From Oscillospiraceae bacterium (GTDB lineage: Bacteria > Bacillota > Clostridia > Oscillospirales > Oscillospiraceae): a stretch of 64,000 bases of DNA. Each line of letters opens with the position of its first letter. Position 1 is the first letter of the stretch. The translations under genes and the position numbers were made by a program. The stretch is taken from positions 26,643 through 90,642 of the forward strand of contig JAHHRX010000006.1 of assembly GCA_020025545.1 (NCBI GenBank). Reading direction: 5' to 3'. The notes under the pieces are model-generated. The model saw only the letters and a list, made by a program, of their open reading frames with translations. It made no database searches and had not been told where the DNA came from. Of the stretch, positions 1 to 8,413 are shown one piece after another.

Positions 1-840
1 AGCTACTATATCCGCTCCATTCTGATTCCCGTCAACGAGATCACCGAAAAGGCAAAGCGGATTGCCAGCGGCAGCTACGGCATCCAAATCGAAAAGAAAT
101 ACGATGACGAGATTGGCGATCTGGCTGATACGATTAACGAAATGTCCGTGCAGATCAACCAAAACGAGATTATGCAGAGAGAATTTATTTCCTCTCTGTC
201 CCATGAGCTTCGGACACCCCTGACCGCTATCAACGGCTGGAGCGAGACTCTTCTCGCCGGGGATACCTTGGATCCGGACACTGTGCGGGGGATGAAGATT
301 ATTTCCCGTGAAGCCAAGCGGCTGACACAGATGGTGGTGGAGCTGCTGGACTTTACACGGATTCAAGACGGAAGAATGACCCTGATCATTCAGCAGGCGG
401 ACATCCGCAGCGAATTTGAAGATACCATCTATATGTATTCCAGCCGTTCCGCACAGGAAGGCATTGCGCTGGAATATCTGGACAATGACGAAGATATTCC
501 CGAGATACCCTGCGATCCCGAGCGGATGCGACAGGTATTTCTGAATATACTGGACAACGCCGCCAAGCACGGCGGCGACGGCAAGCGAATTGAGGCTTCC
601 ATGCACCTTGAGGGTAGCGAAGTTGTGGTTCGCATCCGTGATTTTGGCCCCGGCATTCCGGAGGATGAACTTCCCCTTGTTAAGAAGAAATTCTACAAGG
701 GCAGCTCTAAGGCCCGCGGAACCGGTATCGGCCTTGCAGTCTGCGATGAAATCGTGCAGATGCACGGCGGCACTTTGACTCTGGAAAATGCGCAGGGCGG
801 CGGTACGCTGGTTACTGTGCGTTTGCCCATTACCCAATAA
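1..840 (+). CDS. Sensor histidine kinase, 5'-truncated by the window edge
   Basis: The reading frame is open from base 1 and ends with TAA at 838-840, giving 279 visible residues of a larger protein. The first ~50 codons look like a HAMP linker (a PVNEITEKAKRIASGSYG-like stretch), so membrane segments and a sensor domain should lie upstream. A HisKA dimerisation domain follows, with phospho-acceptor His in SHELRTPL at codon 68 (bases 202-204). Next is a HATPase domain with N box (NILDNAAKHG), G1 (DFGPGIP) and G2 (GTGIGLAVC). It would autophosphorylate and pass phosphate to a response regulator, which is not visible and is presumably upstream. The stop is 12 nt before the next gene, so co-transcription is possible. 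The signal sensed cannot be told. Confidence 0.93.
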   Translation, partial: SYYIRSILIPVNEITEKAKRIASGSYGIQIEKKYDDEIGDLADTINEMSVQINQNEIMQREFISSLSHELRTPLTAINGWSETLLAGDTLDPDTVRGMKIISREAKRLTQMVVELLDFTRIQDGRMTLIIQQADIRSEFEDTIYMYSSRSAQEGIALEYLDNDEDIPEIPCDPERMRQVFLNILDNAAKHGGDGKRIEASMHLEGSEVVVRIRDFGPGIPEDELPLVKKKFYKGSSKARGTGIGLAVCDEIVQMHGGTLTLENAQGGGTLVTVRLPITQ

Positions 841-852
841 GGAAGGAATTCA

Positions 853-1860
853 ATGGAAAAGAAGAATACACAGCCATGCTGCGAAAAATTTAAAACCAGC
901 ATCGGCGGTCAGGCCCTCATCGAGGGCATTATGATGCGGGGACCCGAAAAGGATGCTGTGGCGATCCGTACCAAAGGAGAGATTGATATTGAGATCAAGC
1001 CCCGGAAGGTAAGATCAAAAAAATCCGCAGCCAACTGGCCTCTCATTCGCGGTATGATCAATTTCTTTGATGCCCAGATTGTGGGCGTGAAGGCGCTGAT
1101 GCGCTCAGCAGAACTCAGTTCTGACGAGCTCGAAACGGAGGATGAGCCTTCCAAATTCGACAAATGGGTGGAAAACAAGCTTGGAAGCGACGGCTTCCAG
1201 AAATTGCTTGTGGGGCTTGGCGTCTTTATGGGGGTAGGACTTTCTGTTTTGCTGTTTTTCCTGCTGCCCATGGTTGTCAGCGGCTTTTTTGACCAATTTG
1301 TCAATAGCAATCTGGTACTGAACCTGATTGAGGGCGTGATCCGCATGGTGATATTCCTTGCGTATATGTTCCTCGTTTCCCGGATGAAGGAAATGAAGCG
1401 CGTCTTTTCCTATCACGGAGCAGAGCATAAGACAATCCGGTGCTATGAGGCAGGCCTTCCGCTGACCGTGGAAAATGTCCGCATCCAGACCCGGCTGCAT
1501 CCTCGCTGCGGCACCAGCTTCCTGCTGGTGGTGATGGTGATCTCTATTTTGATTTTCTCCATTGCATCCTCTTTGCTGCTGGCGATTTTTCCGGTGCTTG
1601 CCGATATGCGGGGCGGCTTCCTGTATCGGCTCATTATGATCCTTTTTAAGCTGCTTTTGCTGCCTCTGGTGGTTGCCATTACTTATGAAATCAACCGCTG
1701 GGCAGGCCGCAACGACAATGCCTTTACGAGAGTGCTGACAGCTCCCGGCATGTGGCTTCAGCTGCTTACCACCAACGAGCCTGACGATTCCATGATTGAG
1801 GTTGGCATCTCTGCATTGCAGGCCGTTCTTCCGGAGGAAGAGGGGGCAGATCGGTGGTAA
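853..1860 (+). CDS. DUF1385 family membrane protein (YqhQ-like)
   Basis: 335 residues, ATG start after GGAAGGAATTCA. The family hallmarks are present: an N-terminal IGGQALIEGIMMRGP stretch and a central YHGAEHKTIRCYEAG motif. Four hydrophobic segments are visible at roughly residues 118-146, 155-177, 219-248 and 258-281, so it is an integral membrane protein. YqhQ-type proteins are widespread in Firmicutes and their biochemical role is not established; I do not assign one. The 3' end overlaps the start of prmC by 7 nt. This pairing with prmC is common in Clostridia and implies translational coupling. Confidence 0.88.
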   Translation: MEKKNTQPCCEKFKTSIGGQALIEGIMMRGPEKDAVAIRTKGEIDIEIKPRKVRSKKSAANWPLIRGMINFFDAQIVGVKALMRSAELSSDELETEDEPSKFDKWVENKLGSDGFQKLLVGLGVFMGVGLSVLLFFLLPMVVSGFFDQFVNSNLVLNLIEGVIRMVIFLAYMFLVSRMKEMKRVFSYHGAEHKTIRCYEAGLPLTVENVRIQTRLHPRCGTSFLLVVMVISILIFSIASSLLLAIFPVLADMRGGFLYRLIMILFKLLLLPLVVAITYEINRWAGRNDNAFTRVLTAPGMWLQLLTTNEPDDSMIEVGISALQAVLPEEEGADRW

Positions 1861-2729
1861 AAAAGTATTCCCAGCTGTATCTGGATACCCGCAAGGCACT
1901 TCTGCAAACAGAGGATATGGCATCGGCCGGGATGCTTGCAAGAAATCTTCTCTGCTACGCTTCCGGCAAGACACAGGAGCAGATCCTTGCAGATCGTGAG
2001 CTTTATGCTTCTGAAGAAATTGAAATAAAGCTGCAGGAACTTACAAAGCGCACCGTTGCCGGTGAACCTTTGGCCTATATTTTGGGGGAGTGGGAATTCT
2101 ATGGACTCAAACTTACCGTAGATCCCCATGTTTTGATTCCCCGGGATGACACCTGCGCCGTTACCACCCTTGCCATCCAAAAGGGTTTGTTTCTGGATAA
2201 GGATCCGCGTATTCTTGATCTTTGCACCGGTTCCGGCTGTATCGGACTGGCGGTTGCCAGCCGGGTCAAGGATGCCAGAGTGACCCTCGCGGATATCTCT
2301 AAGGAGGCGCTGGCTGTTGCAAAAAAGAACATTGTTCGCAATCACCTTTCCGGCAGAGTGACCTGCATCACCGCAGATGCTCTGGGAAAGCCCTCGGCGT
2401 TCCTTGGAAAGTTTGATATGATTGTTTCCAATCCTCCCTACATTACCACAGAGGAAATGGAGGAGCTTCCCGGCAGTGTAAAAGATTTTGAACCGCGTTT
2501 AGCTCTTCATGGCGGCGATGACGGTTTGGATTTTTACCGTGCCATTGCGCAAAATTATGCGCATGCACTGAAGCCCGGCGGATACCTGGCATTCGAATTT
2601 GGCATGGGGCAGGGGGATGCAGTTTGCAGCATCCTTGAAGGAAACGGATATACTATTCTGGAGCGTACCAGAGATTATAACGACAGAGAAAGGGCAGTTA
2701 TTGCCCGGTTTGGCAGGAAGGAAGATTAA
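1854..2729 (+). CDS. prmC: Release factor glutamine N5-methyltransferase
   Basis: 291 residues with a GTG start inside the end of the preceding gene. PrmC methylates the Gln of the GGQ motif of release factors RF1/RF2 using S-adenosylmethionine. The N-terminal helical domain is followed by a Rossmann methyltransferase domain with SAM motif DLCTGSGCIGLA near residue 120 and the catalytic NPPY motif (VSNPPYI) starting at residue 193. NPPY is the signature of N5-glutamine methylation. Only 3 nt separate its stop from recA. The usual partner prfA is not in the window, so the gene has moved from the prfA-prmC arrangement common elsewhere. Confidence 0.95.
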   Translation: MVKKYSQLYLDTRKALLQTEDMASAGMLARNLLCYASGKTQEQILADRELYASEEIEIKLQELTKRTVAGEPLAYILGEWEFYGLKLTVDPHVLIPRDDTCAVTTLAIQKGLFLDKDPRILDLCTGSGCIGLAVASRVKDARVTLADISKEALAVAKKNIVRNHLSGRVTCITADALGKPSAFLGKFDMIVSNPPYITTEEMEELPGSVKDFEPRLALHGGDDGLDFYRAIAQNYAHALKPGGYLAFEFGMGQGDAVCSILEGNGYTILERTRDYNDRERAVIARFGRKED

Positions 2730-2732
2730 ATT

Positions 2733-3839
2733 ATGGCTACTAAAAAGACAGTTTACGAAGCACCTACTCCCGCATCTGACAAGAAGAAGGCTTTGCAAAC
2801 CGCATTGTCCCAGATTGATAAGAATTTCGGCAAAGGCACCGTCATGCGTCTGGGCGACCGTCCGGACATGAATGTGGATGCCATTCCCACCGGTTCTTTG
2901 GCGCTGGATGCAGCTCTGGGCATCGGCGGTGTGCCCAAGGGCCGTATCATTGAGATCTACGGACCGGAATCCTCCGGTAAAACCACCTTGGCTCTGCATA
3001 TTCTGGCAGAGGCTCAGAAAATGGGCGGCGAGGTTGCTTTTGTGGACGCAGAGCACGCGCTTGACCCTGTCTATGCAGCTGCGCTGGGTGTAGACACCGA
3101 TAATCTGCTGGTTTCTCAGCCGGATACCGGTGAGCAGGCACTGGAAATCACCGATGCGCTGGTGCGCTCCGGTGCGGTGGATGCCATCGTTGTGGACTCT
3201 GTAGCCGCTCTGGTTCCCAAGCAGGAAATCGAGGGCGAAATGGGAGATACCTTTGTCGGCCTGCAGGCAAGACTGATGAGTCAGGCTCTGCGGAAGCTGG
3301 CAGGTACCATTGCCAAGACTAACTGCGTAGTTATTTTCATCAACCAGCTGCGTATGAAAATCGGTGTCATGTACGGTAACCCCGAAACTACCACCGGCGG
3401 TAACGCCCTTAAGTTCTATGCCTCCGTCCGTTTGGATGTGCGCCGTGTGGAAGCGCTGAAGGAAGGCGGCAATGTGATAGGCAACAAGACCCGCGTTAAG
3501 GTGGTCAAGAACAAGGTGGCACCTCCCTTCAGAGAAGCCCACTTTGACATTCTGTACGGTCAGGGAATCAGCAAGTGGAGCGAGCTGGTGGATCTGGCGG
3601 TGCAGATGGATATTATACAGAAGAGCGGCAGCTGGTTCAGCATGGGTGACGAGCGGATCGGTCAGGGTGCCAACTCTGTGAAGGAATATCTGATGGCAAA
3701 TCCGGAAATTGCTGAAAGCGTAGAGGCTCAGGTCCGGGAACGGCTGCTGAGCAGCAATCCCATGCATGCCAAGGCCCCGGCCAAGGCGGCTGAGCGCCCT
3801 GTAGCCATCAGTGCCGACGATTTTGACGATGAGGATTGA
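2733..3839 (+). CDS. recA: Recombinase RecA
   Basis: 368 residues, full length for the family. It forms the ATP-dependent filament for homologous recombination and triggers SOS autocleavage of LexA. Visible are Walker A (GPESSGKTT, around residue 77), the conserved alternative-lysine start of the core (IDKNFGKGTVMRLG), the Walker B region (AIVVDSVAAL) and loop L2 (NQLRMKIGVMYGNPETTTGG). The acidic C-terminus ends DDFDDED, as in most RecA proteins. The start is an ATG three bases after prmC. I saw no clear LexA (Cheo) box in the few bases upstream, so any SOS control must act further upstream in the operon. recX overlaps its last 11 bases. Confidence 0.98.
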   Translation: MATKKTVYEAPTPASDKKKALQTALSQIDKNFGKGTVMRLGDRPDMNVDAIPTGSLALDAALGIGGVPKGRIIEIYGPESSGKTTLALHILAEAQKMGGEVAFVDAEHALDPVYAAALGVDTDNLLVSQPDTGEQALEITDALVRSGAVDAIVVDSVAALVPKQEIEGEMGDTFVGLQARLMSQALRKLAGTIAKTNCVVIFINQLRMKIGVMYGNPETTTGGNALKFYASVRLDVRRVEALKEGGNVIGNKTRVKVVKNKVAPPFREAHFDILYGQGISKWSELVDLAVQMDIIQKSGSWFSMGDERIGQGANSVKEYLMANPEIAESVEAQVRERLLSSNPMHAKAPAKAAERPVAISADDFDDED

Positions 3840-4455
3840 GAAAGTATCTTCATCTGCGGACAGGGCAGGGAAGTATCGGGTTCAATTCGAGGACGGCTCC
3901 GTTATGCGGCTCTATCGCCAGACTATTGAGGACTTTTCCATCTATTCCGGTGCAGAGCTTCCCGAGCAGCGAATGCAGGAGCTTCATATTGCTGCCGGGG
4001 CCATGTCTGCAAAAATGCGGGCAGTTCGGATTGTGTCTGCCTCCAGCGTCTCCAAGCGGGATTTGGAGCAACGACTGATTCACAAGGGCGAAGACCCGGG
4101 ACAGGCCAAAGCAGCCGTACAATGGATGAGCGATCTTTCTTTGCTGGATGATGAAAAAACTGCTGAACAGATCGTAAACCGCTGCATCCATAAGGGCTAC
4201 GGCCTGGCCAGAGCCAAGCAGGTTTTATATGAAAAGCGGATTCCCAAGGAGCTGTGGGATGAGGTATTGACGGACTATCCCGACCAAACCGAGAAAATAG
4301 CAGACTTTTTGGAATCACGGCTCCGGGGAAACAACGATCCCAAGCAAGTGAAGCGGGCCATTGATGCCCTGCTGCGCCGGGGGCACTCTTACGGTGTGAT
4401 CCGAAGTACATTACAAAAAATGGCTTTGGATGCTCAAGAATTCATGGAGGAATAA
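3829..4455 (+). CDS. recX: Regulatory protein RecX
   Basis: 208 residues from the ATG at 3829, 11 nt inside the end of recA. An in-frame GTG at 3811 is possible but would lengthen the overlap. RecX binds RecA and modulates filament assembly. The all-helical repeats typical of the family are seen: SKRDLEQRLIHKGED, DEKTAEQIVNRCIHKGYG and the terminal LLRRGHSYGVIRSTL. The overlap with recA suggests RecX synthesis depends on readthrough or reinitiation from recA, which would keep RecX below RecA. The stop codon is one base before rimO. Confidence 0.93.
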   Translation: MRIEKVSSSADRAGKYRVQFEDGSVMRLYRQTIEDFSIYSGAELPEQRMQELHIAAGAMSAKMRAVRIVSASSVSKRDLEQRLIHKGEDPGQAKAAVQWMSDLSLLDDEKTAEQIVNRCIHKGYGLARAKQVLYEKRIPKELWDEVLTDYPDQTEKIADFLESRLRGNNDPKQVKRAIDALLRRGHSYGVIRSTLQKMALDAQEFMEE

Positions 4456-4456
4456 T

Positions 4457-5791
4457 ATGGCAAATATTGGATTTATCAGTCTTGGCTGTGCCAAGAATCA
4501 AGTGGACTGTGAGCGGATGATGTACCGTGTCGCCGAAGCCGGACATACAGTGAAGCCCGATGTGGTGGGCAGCGATGTTGTGGTTATCAATACCTGCGGC
4601 TTTATCGATTCGGCAAAGTCTGAGGCAATCGACTATATTTTGCGCACTGCCGCAATGAAGGCAGAGGGCCAGGTGGGAAAAATCCTTGTTACCGGCTGCC
4701 TTTCCCAGAGATATCAGGAGCAGATCGTGAAGGAAATGCCGGAAGTGGACGGTATTCTCGGTACCGGAAGCTACACCCAGATCGTCCCGGCTATCGAAGC
4801 ACTGCTTCGCGGAGAAACCTTCCGTGACTTTGCATCCATCGATACCCCGGAGCAGGAGACCGGACGCATTGTTACTACACCTGAGCACTATGCCTACATA
4901 AAGATTGCAGAGGGGTGCGACAACCACTGTGCCTACTGTATCATACCCAAGCTTCGCGGCAAATACCGCAGCCGTCAGTTGGACGATGTCCTGTATGAAG
5001 CCAGACTTTTGGCAGATTCCGGAGTAAAAGAGCTGATTGTGGTGGCACAGGATACCAGCCGTTACGGCACTGATCTGCCGGGGCACAAGCGTTTGCTGCC
5101 CCAGCTGCTGCGGGAACTGTGTAAGATTGAAGGTTTCCATTGGATTCGTGTCCACTATGTCTACCCGGATCTCATCGACGATGAGTTTATCGATGTAATG
5201 GCACAGGAGCCGAAAATTGTCAAGTATCTGGATATTCCGATCCAGCATTGCAACAGCACGATTTTGAAGCGTATGAATCGCCGGGGCGACGGTGAATTTA
5301 TCAAGGCACTCTTTGCAAAACTCCGCAGCCGCATTCCCGGGCTGGTGCTGCGTACCAGCATTATTACCGGCCTTCCCGGTGAGGGAGAGGCTGAGTTTAC
5401 GGAGCTTTGCGATTTTCTGAAGGAAGTCCGCATGGAGCGCGTGGGCGCATTCCCGTTCTCTCCGGAAGAGGGAACTGCCGCAGCTGATATGGAGCATCCG
5501 GATGCTTCTGTGGCTCAGGCCCGTGCGGAAATGGTCGAAACCATCCAGTCCCAGATTATGAATGCGTACTGTGAAAGTTTGCTGGGAAAAGAAATCGAAG
5601 TCCTTGTGGACGGCTATGATGAAGAATATGAGCAGTATTATGGCCGCACCTACGCGGACTCCCCGGATATTGACGGCAGAGTGTGGCTGTCCTCTGACGA
5701 AGACCTGAAAGAAGGCAGCTTTGTTACTGTGCGGATTGATGATATCGTTGACGGAGATCTTTCCGGATTTGTTGTGGGAGAAGTGCTATGA
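4457..5791 (+). CDS. rimO: Ribosomal protein S12 methylthiotransferase RimO
   Basis: 444 residues. I choose the ATG at 4457, placed after GGAGG (4446-4450), over an upstream in-frame start. RimO is a radical-SAM enzyme that adds a methylthio group to the conserved Asp of ribosomal protein S12. The N-terminal MTTase domain carries the first cluster cysteines (SLGCAKNQVDCERM, NTCGF, VTGCLSQR). The radical-SAM CxxxCxxC motif is CDNHCAYC from residue 154, and a TRAM RNA/protein-binding domain closes the protein. The TRAM domain and the S12-type radical-SAM region argue for RimO rather than MiaB. Its 3' end overlaps pgsA by ATGA. Confidence 0.96.
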   Translation: MANIGFISLGCAKNQVDCERMMYRVAEAGHTVKPDVVGSDVVVINTCGFIDSAKSEAIDYILRTAAMKAEGQVGKILVTGCLSQRYQEQIVKEMPEVDGILGTGSYTQIVPAIEALLRGETFRDFASIDTPEQETGRIVTTPEHYAYIKIAEGCDNHCAYCIIPKLRGKYRSRQLDDVLYEARLLADSGVKELIVVAQDTSRYGTDLPGHKRLLPQLLRELCKIEGFHWIRVHYVYPDLIDDEFIDVMAQEPKIVKYLDIPIQHCNSTILKRMNRRGDGEFIKALFAKLRSRIPGLVLRTSIITGLPGEGEAEFTELCDFLKEVRMERVGAFPFSPEEGTAAADMEHPDASVAQARAEMVETIQSQIMNAYCESLLGKEIEVLVDGYDEEYEQYYGRTYADSPDIDGRVWLSSDEDLKEGSFVTVRIDDIVDGDLSGFVVGEVL

Positions 5792-6318
5792 CAACTGCCA
5801 GTAAAATTACTCTTGTGCGGGTTGCATTTATTCCCGTATTTATGCTTTTTATGTATTTGAGCGGCGGTGAGTCCGGCCTCTGGATGTGGATTGCTCTGGC
5901 GTTGTTTATCATTGCCAGCCTTACAGACTATGTAGACGGTCAGATTGCCAGAAAATGCAATCAGGTCAGCGATTTCGGTAAATTTCTCGATCCGCTGGCA
6001 GATAAGCTGCTGGTGATTGCAGCTATGACCATGTTTTGTGAATGGGGACGGATGCCTGCGTGGGCCCTGATGCTGGTTCTGGCCCGTGAATTTTCTGTTA
6101 CCGGTCTGCGGCTGATTGCTGTCGGCAAGGGGAATGTGATTGCCGCCGGATGGAGCGGCAAAGTAAAGACAGCCAGCACTATGATTGGGCTTTGCGTCTG
6201 GATGGCACTGCCCGGAATCCAGTGGCTGGGGTGGGTAATTACCGGTGTGATCGTGGTAACTACCATTTATTCAGGCGTTGAGTATTTCGTTCAAAACTGG
6301 AAATGTCTTTGGGACTGA
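5788..6318 (+). CDS. pgsA: CDP-diacylglycerol--glycerol-3-phosphate 3-phosphatidyltransferase
   Basis: 176 residues, overlapping rimO by 4 nt. It makes phosphatidylglycerol phosphate from CDP-diacylglycerol, the committed step to anionic phospholipids. The CDP-alcohol phosphotransferase signature D-G-x2-A-R-x8-G-x3-D-x3-D is intact (DGQIARK then FGKFLDPLADK). About five transmembrane segments are predicted by eye. It ends the long left-hand operon, because a strong hairpin follows immediately. In Bacillus pgsA also lies near recA, so this neighbourhood is conserved although cinA is missing here. Confidence 0.95.
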   Translation: MTTASKITLVRVAFIPVFMLFMYLSGGESGLWMWIALALFIIASLTDYVDGQIARKCNQVSDFGKFLDPLADKLLVIAAMTMFCEWGRMPAWALMLVLAREFSVTGLRLIAVGKGNVIAAGWSGKVKTASTMIGLCVWMALPGIQWLGWVITGVIVVTTIYSGVEYFVQNWKCLWD

Positions 6319-6320
6319 AC

Positions 6321-6350
6321 AAAGTGCGCTGCTTGCTGCAGCGCACTTTT
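6321..6350 (+). terminator. Intrinsic terminator after pgsA
   Basis: A 12-bp stem (AAAGTGCGCTGC / GCAGCGCACTTT) with loop TTGCT starts 2 nt after the pgsA stop and ends in a short T run. It separates the recA-pgsA operon from the DUF4317 gene. Confidence 0.85.
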
Positions 6351-6383
6351 CCGCAAAAACATATGGCGCAGATCAGAAACCTG

Positions 6384-6392
6384 TGCTATAAT
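6384..6392 (+). promoter_or_regulatory. Extended -10 promoter for the DUF4317 gene
   Basis: TGCTATAAT matches the extended -10 consensus TGnTATAAT. No good -35 hexamer is seen 17 nt upstream. It lies about 45 nt before the DUF4317 start codon. Confidence 0.6.
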
Positions 6393-6436
6393 TTCAGCAG
6401 CGCGAAAACGCAAATTCTTCTGACTGCGAGGACAAT

Positions 6437-7570
6437 ATGAATACAAAAGAAATCGGTGAGATCCGGCGCCGTCTGCGCCGTGACCGCAGTAATATGACAG
6501 CGATCTATGGCTGCTATGTCAATGACAACAAAGAAATTATATCCGAATTTCGCAGAAGCACCGGTATGATGTCGGAAAACGAGGGCGAAAAGTATTTTGC
6601 GCTTCTCAAGAAATCTCTTTCCGGCACGATTGGGAAAAATCTGATTGATATTAACTTTAAGACCTCTCAGGTGGCAACCAGCGAGGAGCATAAGCTTTTG
6701 ATGCAGCTGCGTAATTCCGAATTGCAGGACGAGGAGGCTCGGGCGGCTTTCTATCGCAAAGCCATTGATGCGCTGATGCTGGAAGGAAATTATCTGATCC
6801 TGCTGGGGTGTGACCGCTACGATGTGCCCTTTAAGAGCAAGGATGACGAGCTGAGCCACGACCGTTCTGAGGAGACCTTTACCTATGTGGTCTGTGCCGT
6901 TTGCCCAGTGAAGCAGACAAAGCCTATGCTTCACTATGTACCGGAGGAAAAAGAATTCCATGACGGAGGCATCACCAGCGTAGTTGGTGCTCCGGAGTTA
7001 GGCTTCCTGTTTCCGGCTTTTGACAACCGGGCAACCAACATCTATAACGCACTTTACTACACCCGCAGCCAGAAGGAGAGCCACGATGCCTTTGTGGAGG
7101 CTGTGTTCCATACGGACATCCCCAAGCCTGCCTTTGAGCAAAGGAAGCGTTTTGAGGCTATTTTGGGCGATGCACTGGAGGATGAATGCAGTTTGGATGT
7201 GGTGCAGACCGTACATAATGAGCTTTGCCAGCGGATCGAGCTTCATAAGGAAAGCCATGTGCCGGACACTCTGATGGTCAGCAAGAACGATGTAAAAGAG
7301 GTCTTGCAGTCCTGTGGCATTTCTGAGCCGCATATTGCAAAATTCAGCGCCGATTATGACGAAGCTTTTGGCTTTGAAGCGGATCTGCATCCGAAGAATG
7401 TCATTGACGACAAGCACTTTGATATCAAAACGCCCGATGTTGCTATCCGTGTAGCACCTGAGCGGGCAGATCTGATTGAGACCCGCACAATCGGCGGCAT
7501 CAAGTATATTCTTATCAACGCCGAGGAGAATGTGGAGGTCAACGGTGTCAGCATCCACATCGGAGAATAA
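6437..7570 (+). CDS. DUF4317 family protein
   Basis: 377 residues, soluble by appearance, with ATG start after GAGGACAAT. The N-terminus (MNTKEIGEIRRRLRRDR) and the overall layout match the DUF4317 family, found mainly in Clostridia, whose function is unknown. No catalytic signature, membrane segment or signal peptide is visible. The protein is charged, and a central stretch reads like a mixed alpha/beta domain. It has its own promoter and is preceded by a terminator, so it is expressed independently of the recA operon. I make no functional claim. Confidence 0.75.
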   Translation: MNTKEIGEIRRRLRRDRSNMTAIYGCYVNDNKEIISEFRRSTGMMSENEGEKYFALLKKSLSGTIGKNLIDINFKTSQVATSEEHKLLMQLRNSELQDEEARAAFYRKAIDALMLEGNYLILLGCDRYDVPFKSKDDELSHDRSEETFTYVVCAVCPVKQTKPMLHYVPEEKEFHDGGITSVVGAPELGFLFPAFDNRATNIYNALYYTRSQKESHDAFVEAVFHTDIPKPAFEQRKRFEAILGDALEDECSLDVVQTVHNELCQRIELHKESHVPDTLMVSKNDVKEVLQSCGISEPHIAKFSADYDEAFGFEADLHPKNVIDDKHFDIKTPDVAIRVAPERADLIETRTIGGIKYILINAEENVEVNGVSIHIGE

Positions 7571-7596
7571 CCGGGCGGTCTCCGTCGGATAAAGTG

Positions 7597-7625
7597 TTGC
7601 TATTTTCAGATTCATGCCGTATAAT
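7597..7625 (+). promoter_or_regulatory. SigmaA-type promoter for the membrane protein gene
   Basis: TTGCTA (7597-7602), a 17-nt spacer and a perfect TATAAT (7620-7625). Transcription would begin around 7632, right before the ribosome binding site CGGAGGTG. The leader is therefore extremely short, and the upstream in-frame ATG at 7614 is excluded as a start. Confidence 0.65.
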
Positions 7626-7646
7626 GTAGGCACGGAGGTGAGAGCA

Positions 7647-8237
7647 TTGCAGTTAAAGCAGTATGTTCATTATCAAATGGATTTCAGCGGAAAATGCGTG
7701 AAGATTTGCGCTGCTTTTATGGGATTTTCCTTTTTTCTTCGCTTTGTATATTATTTTGGTTTTACCAATCTTAAGGATGTGGGATTCATCGAGATTCTCT
7801 CGTCCATGTTATGCAGCATCGCTCTGACAGGTGCGTTTGTGTTCCTGCTCAGCTGGATTCGCCTTAATGCGCCGGGGCTCTACGGTATTCTCGGAAGTAT
7901 TGGCTGTGCTTTGCTGATTTTCGGAAGCTTTTTTTCAGGCAGTGCGCTGCGTATCGTTCTTGCTGTGATCTGGTATATCCCGGCGGCAGTTATTTTGGTG
8001 GCTACCGTTGGCGGATTTCTGCCCGGACGGATACTGGCCAGTTTTATGTTCATTTTCCCAGCTGTGGTAAGGCTGCTGTTTTTGGATATTGGGCATCTCA
8101 ATGTTTGGCAATGGGCCGGGGAGCTGGCAGCCTTGTGTCTGCTGGCAGGTCTTGGGTGGCTTCCCATGTCGCTGCAGGAAGTGCGCACGAAGCCTGCAGC
8201 AGAGAATGCTCCAGCCACAGAAGAACCGCAGCAGTAA
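7647..8237 (+). CDS. Hypothetical multi-pass membrane protein
   Basis: 196 residues from a TTG start at 7647. This start sits 6 nt after CGGAGGTG, whereas the ATG at 7614 lies inside the promoter. Five or six hydrophobic segments fill residues ~15-175. A short, Ala/Pro/Glu-rich cytoplasmic-looking tail follows (KPAAENAPATEEPQQ). I do not recognise the family. It is monocistronic, with its own promoter upstream and a terminator downstream. A transporter, sensor or envelope role cannot be chosen from the sequence. Confidence 0.7.
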   Translation: MQLKQYVHYQMDFSGKCVKICAAFMGFSFFLRFVYYFGFTNLKDVGFIEILSSMLCSIALTGAFVFLLSWIRLNAPGLYGILGSIGCALLIFGSFFSGSALRIVLAVIWYIPAAVILVATVGGFLPGRILASFMFIFPAVVRLLFLDIGHLNVWQWAGELAALCLLAGLGWLPMSLQEVRTKPAAENAPATEEPQQ

Positions 8238-8273
8238 TTTGAGCATCCACGGTAAAGCAATATAAAATGAACA

Positions 8274-8312
8274 AAAACCTGAGTGTATCGCCTATCGATG
8301 CACTCAGGTTTT
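8274..8312 (+). terminator. Intrinsic terminator after the membrane protein gene
   Basis: AAAACCTGAGTG... pairs with ...CACTCAGGTTTT around a CCTAT-centred loop, with one mismatch in a 17-bp stem. It is followed by TTTTAGCTTTTT. The A/T flanks could let it act on both strands. Confidence 0.8.
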
Positions 8313-8375
8313 AGCTTTTTAAAGTCGTTTTTAATCTTGTGTCAGTACCGGGTACTCGCTCTTTTCCCATAAAAA

Positions 8376-8403
8376 TCTCCCTCGTCCAATCGGACGAGGG
8401 AGA
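8376..8403 (-). terminator. Intrinsic terminator of the cytidylate kinase-like gene
   Basis: On the minus strand a 12-bp stem (TCTCCCTCGTCC / GGACGAGGGAGA) with a 4-nt loop is followed by TTTTT. It lies just after the minus-strand stop at 8414. Confidence 0.88.
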
Positions 8404-8413
8404 GACGGATTGC

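Noticed and set aside
2499..3767. Long antisense frame over prmC and recA
   Set aside because: recA and prmC are certain on the plus strand; this is a shadow without a ribosome binding site.
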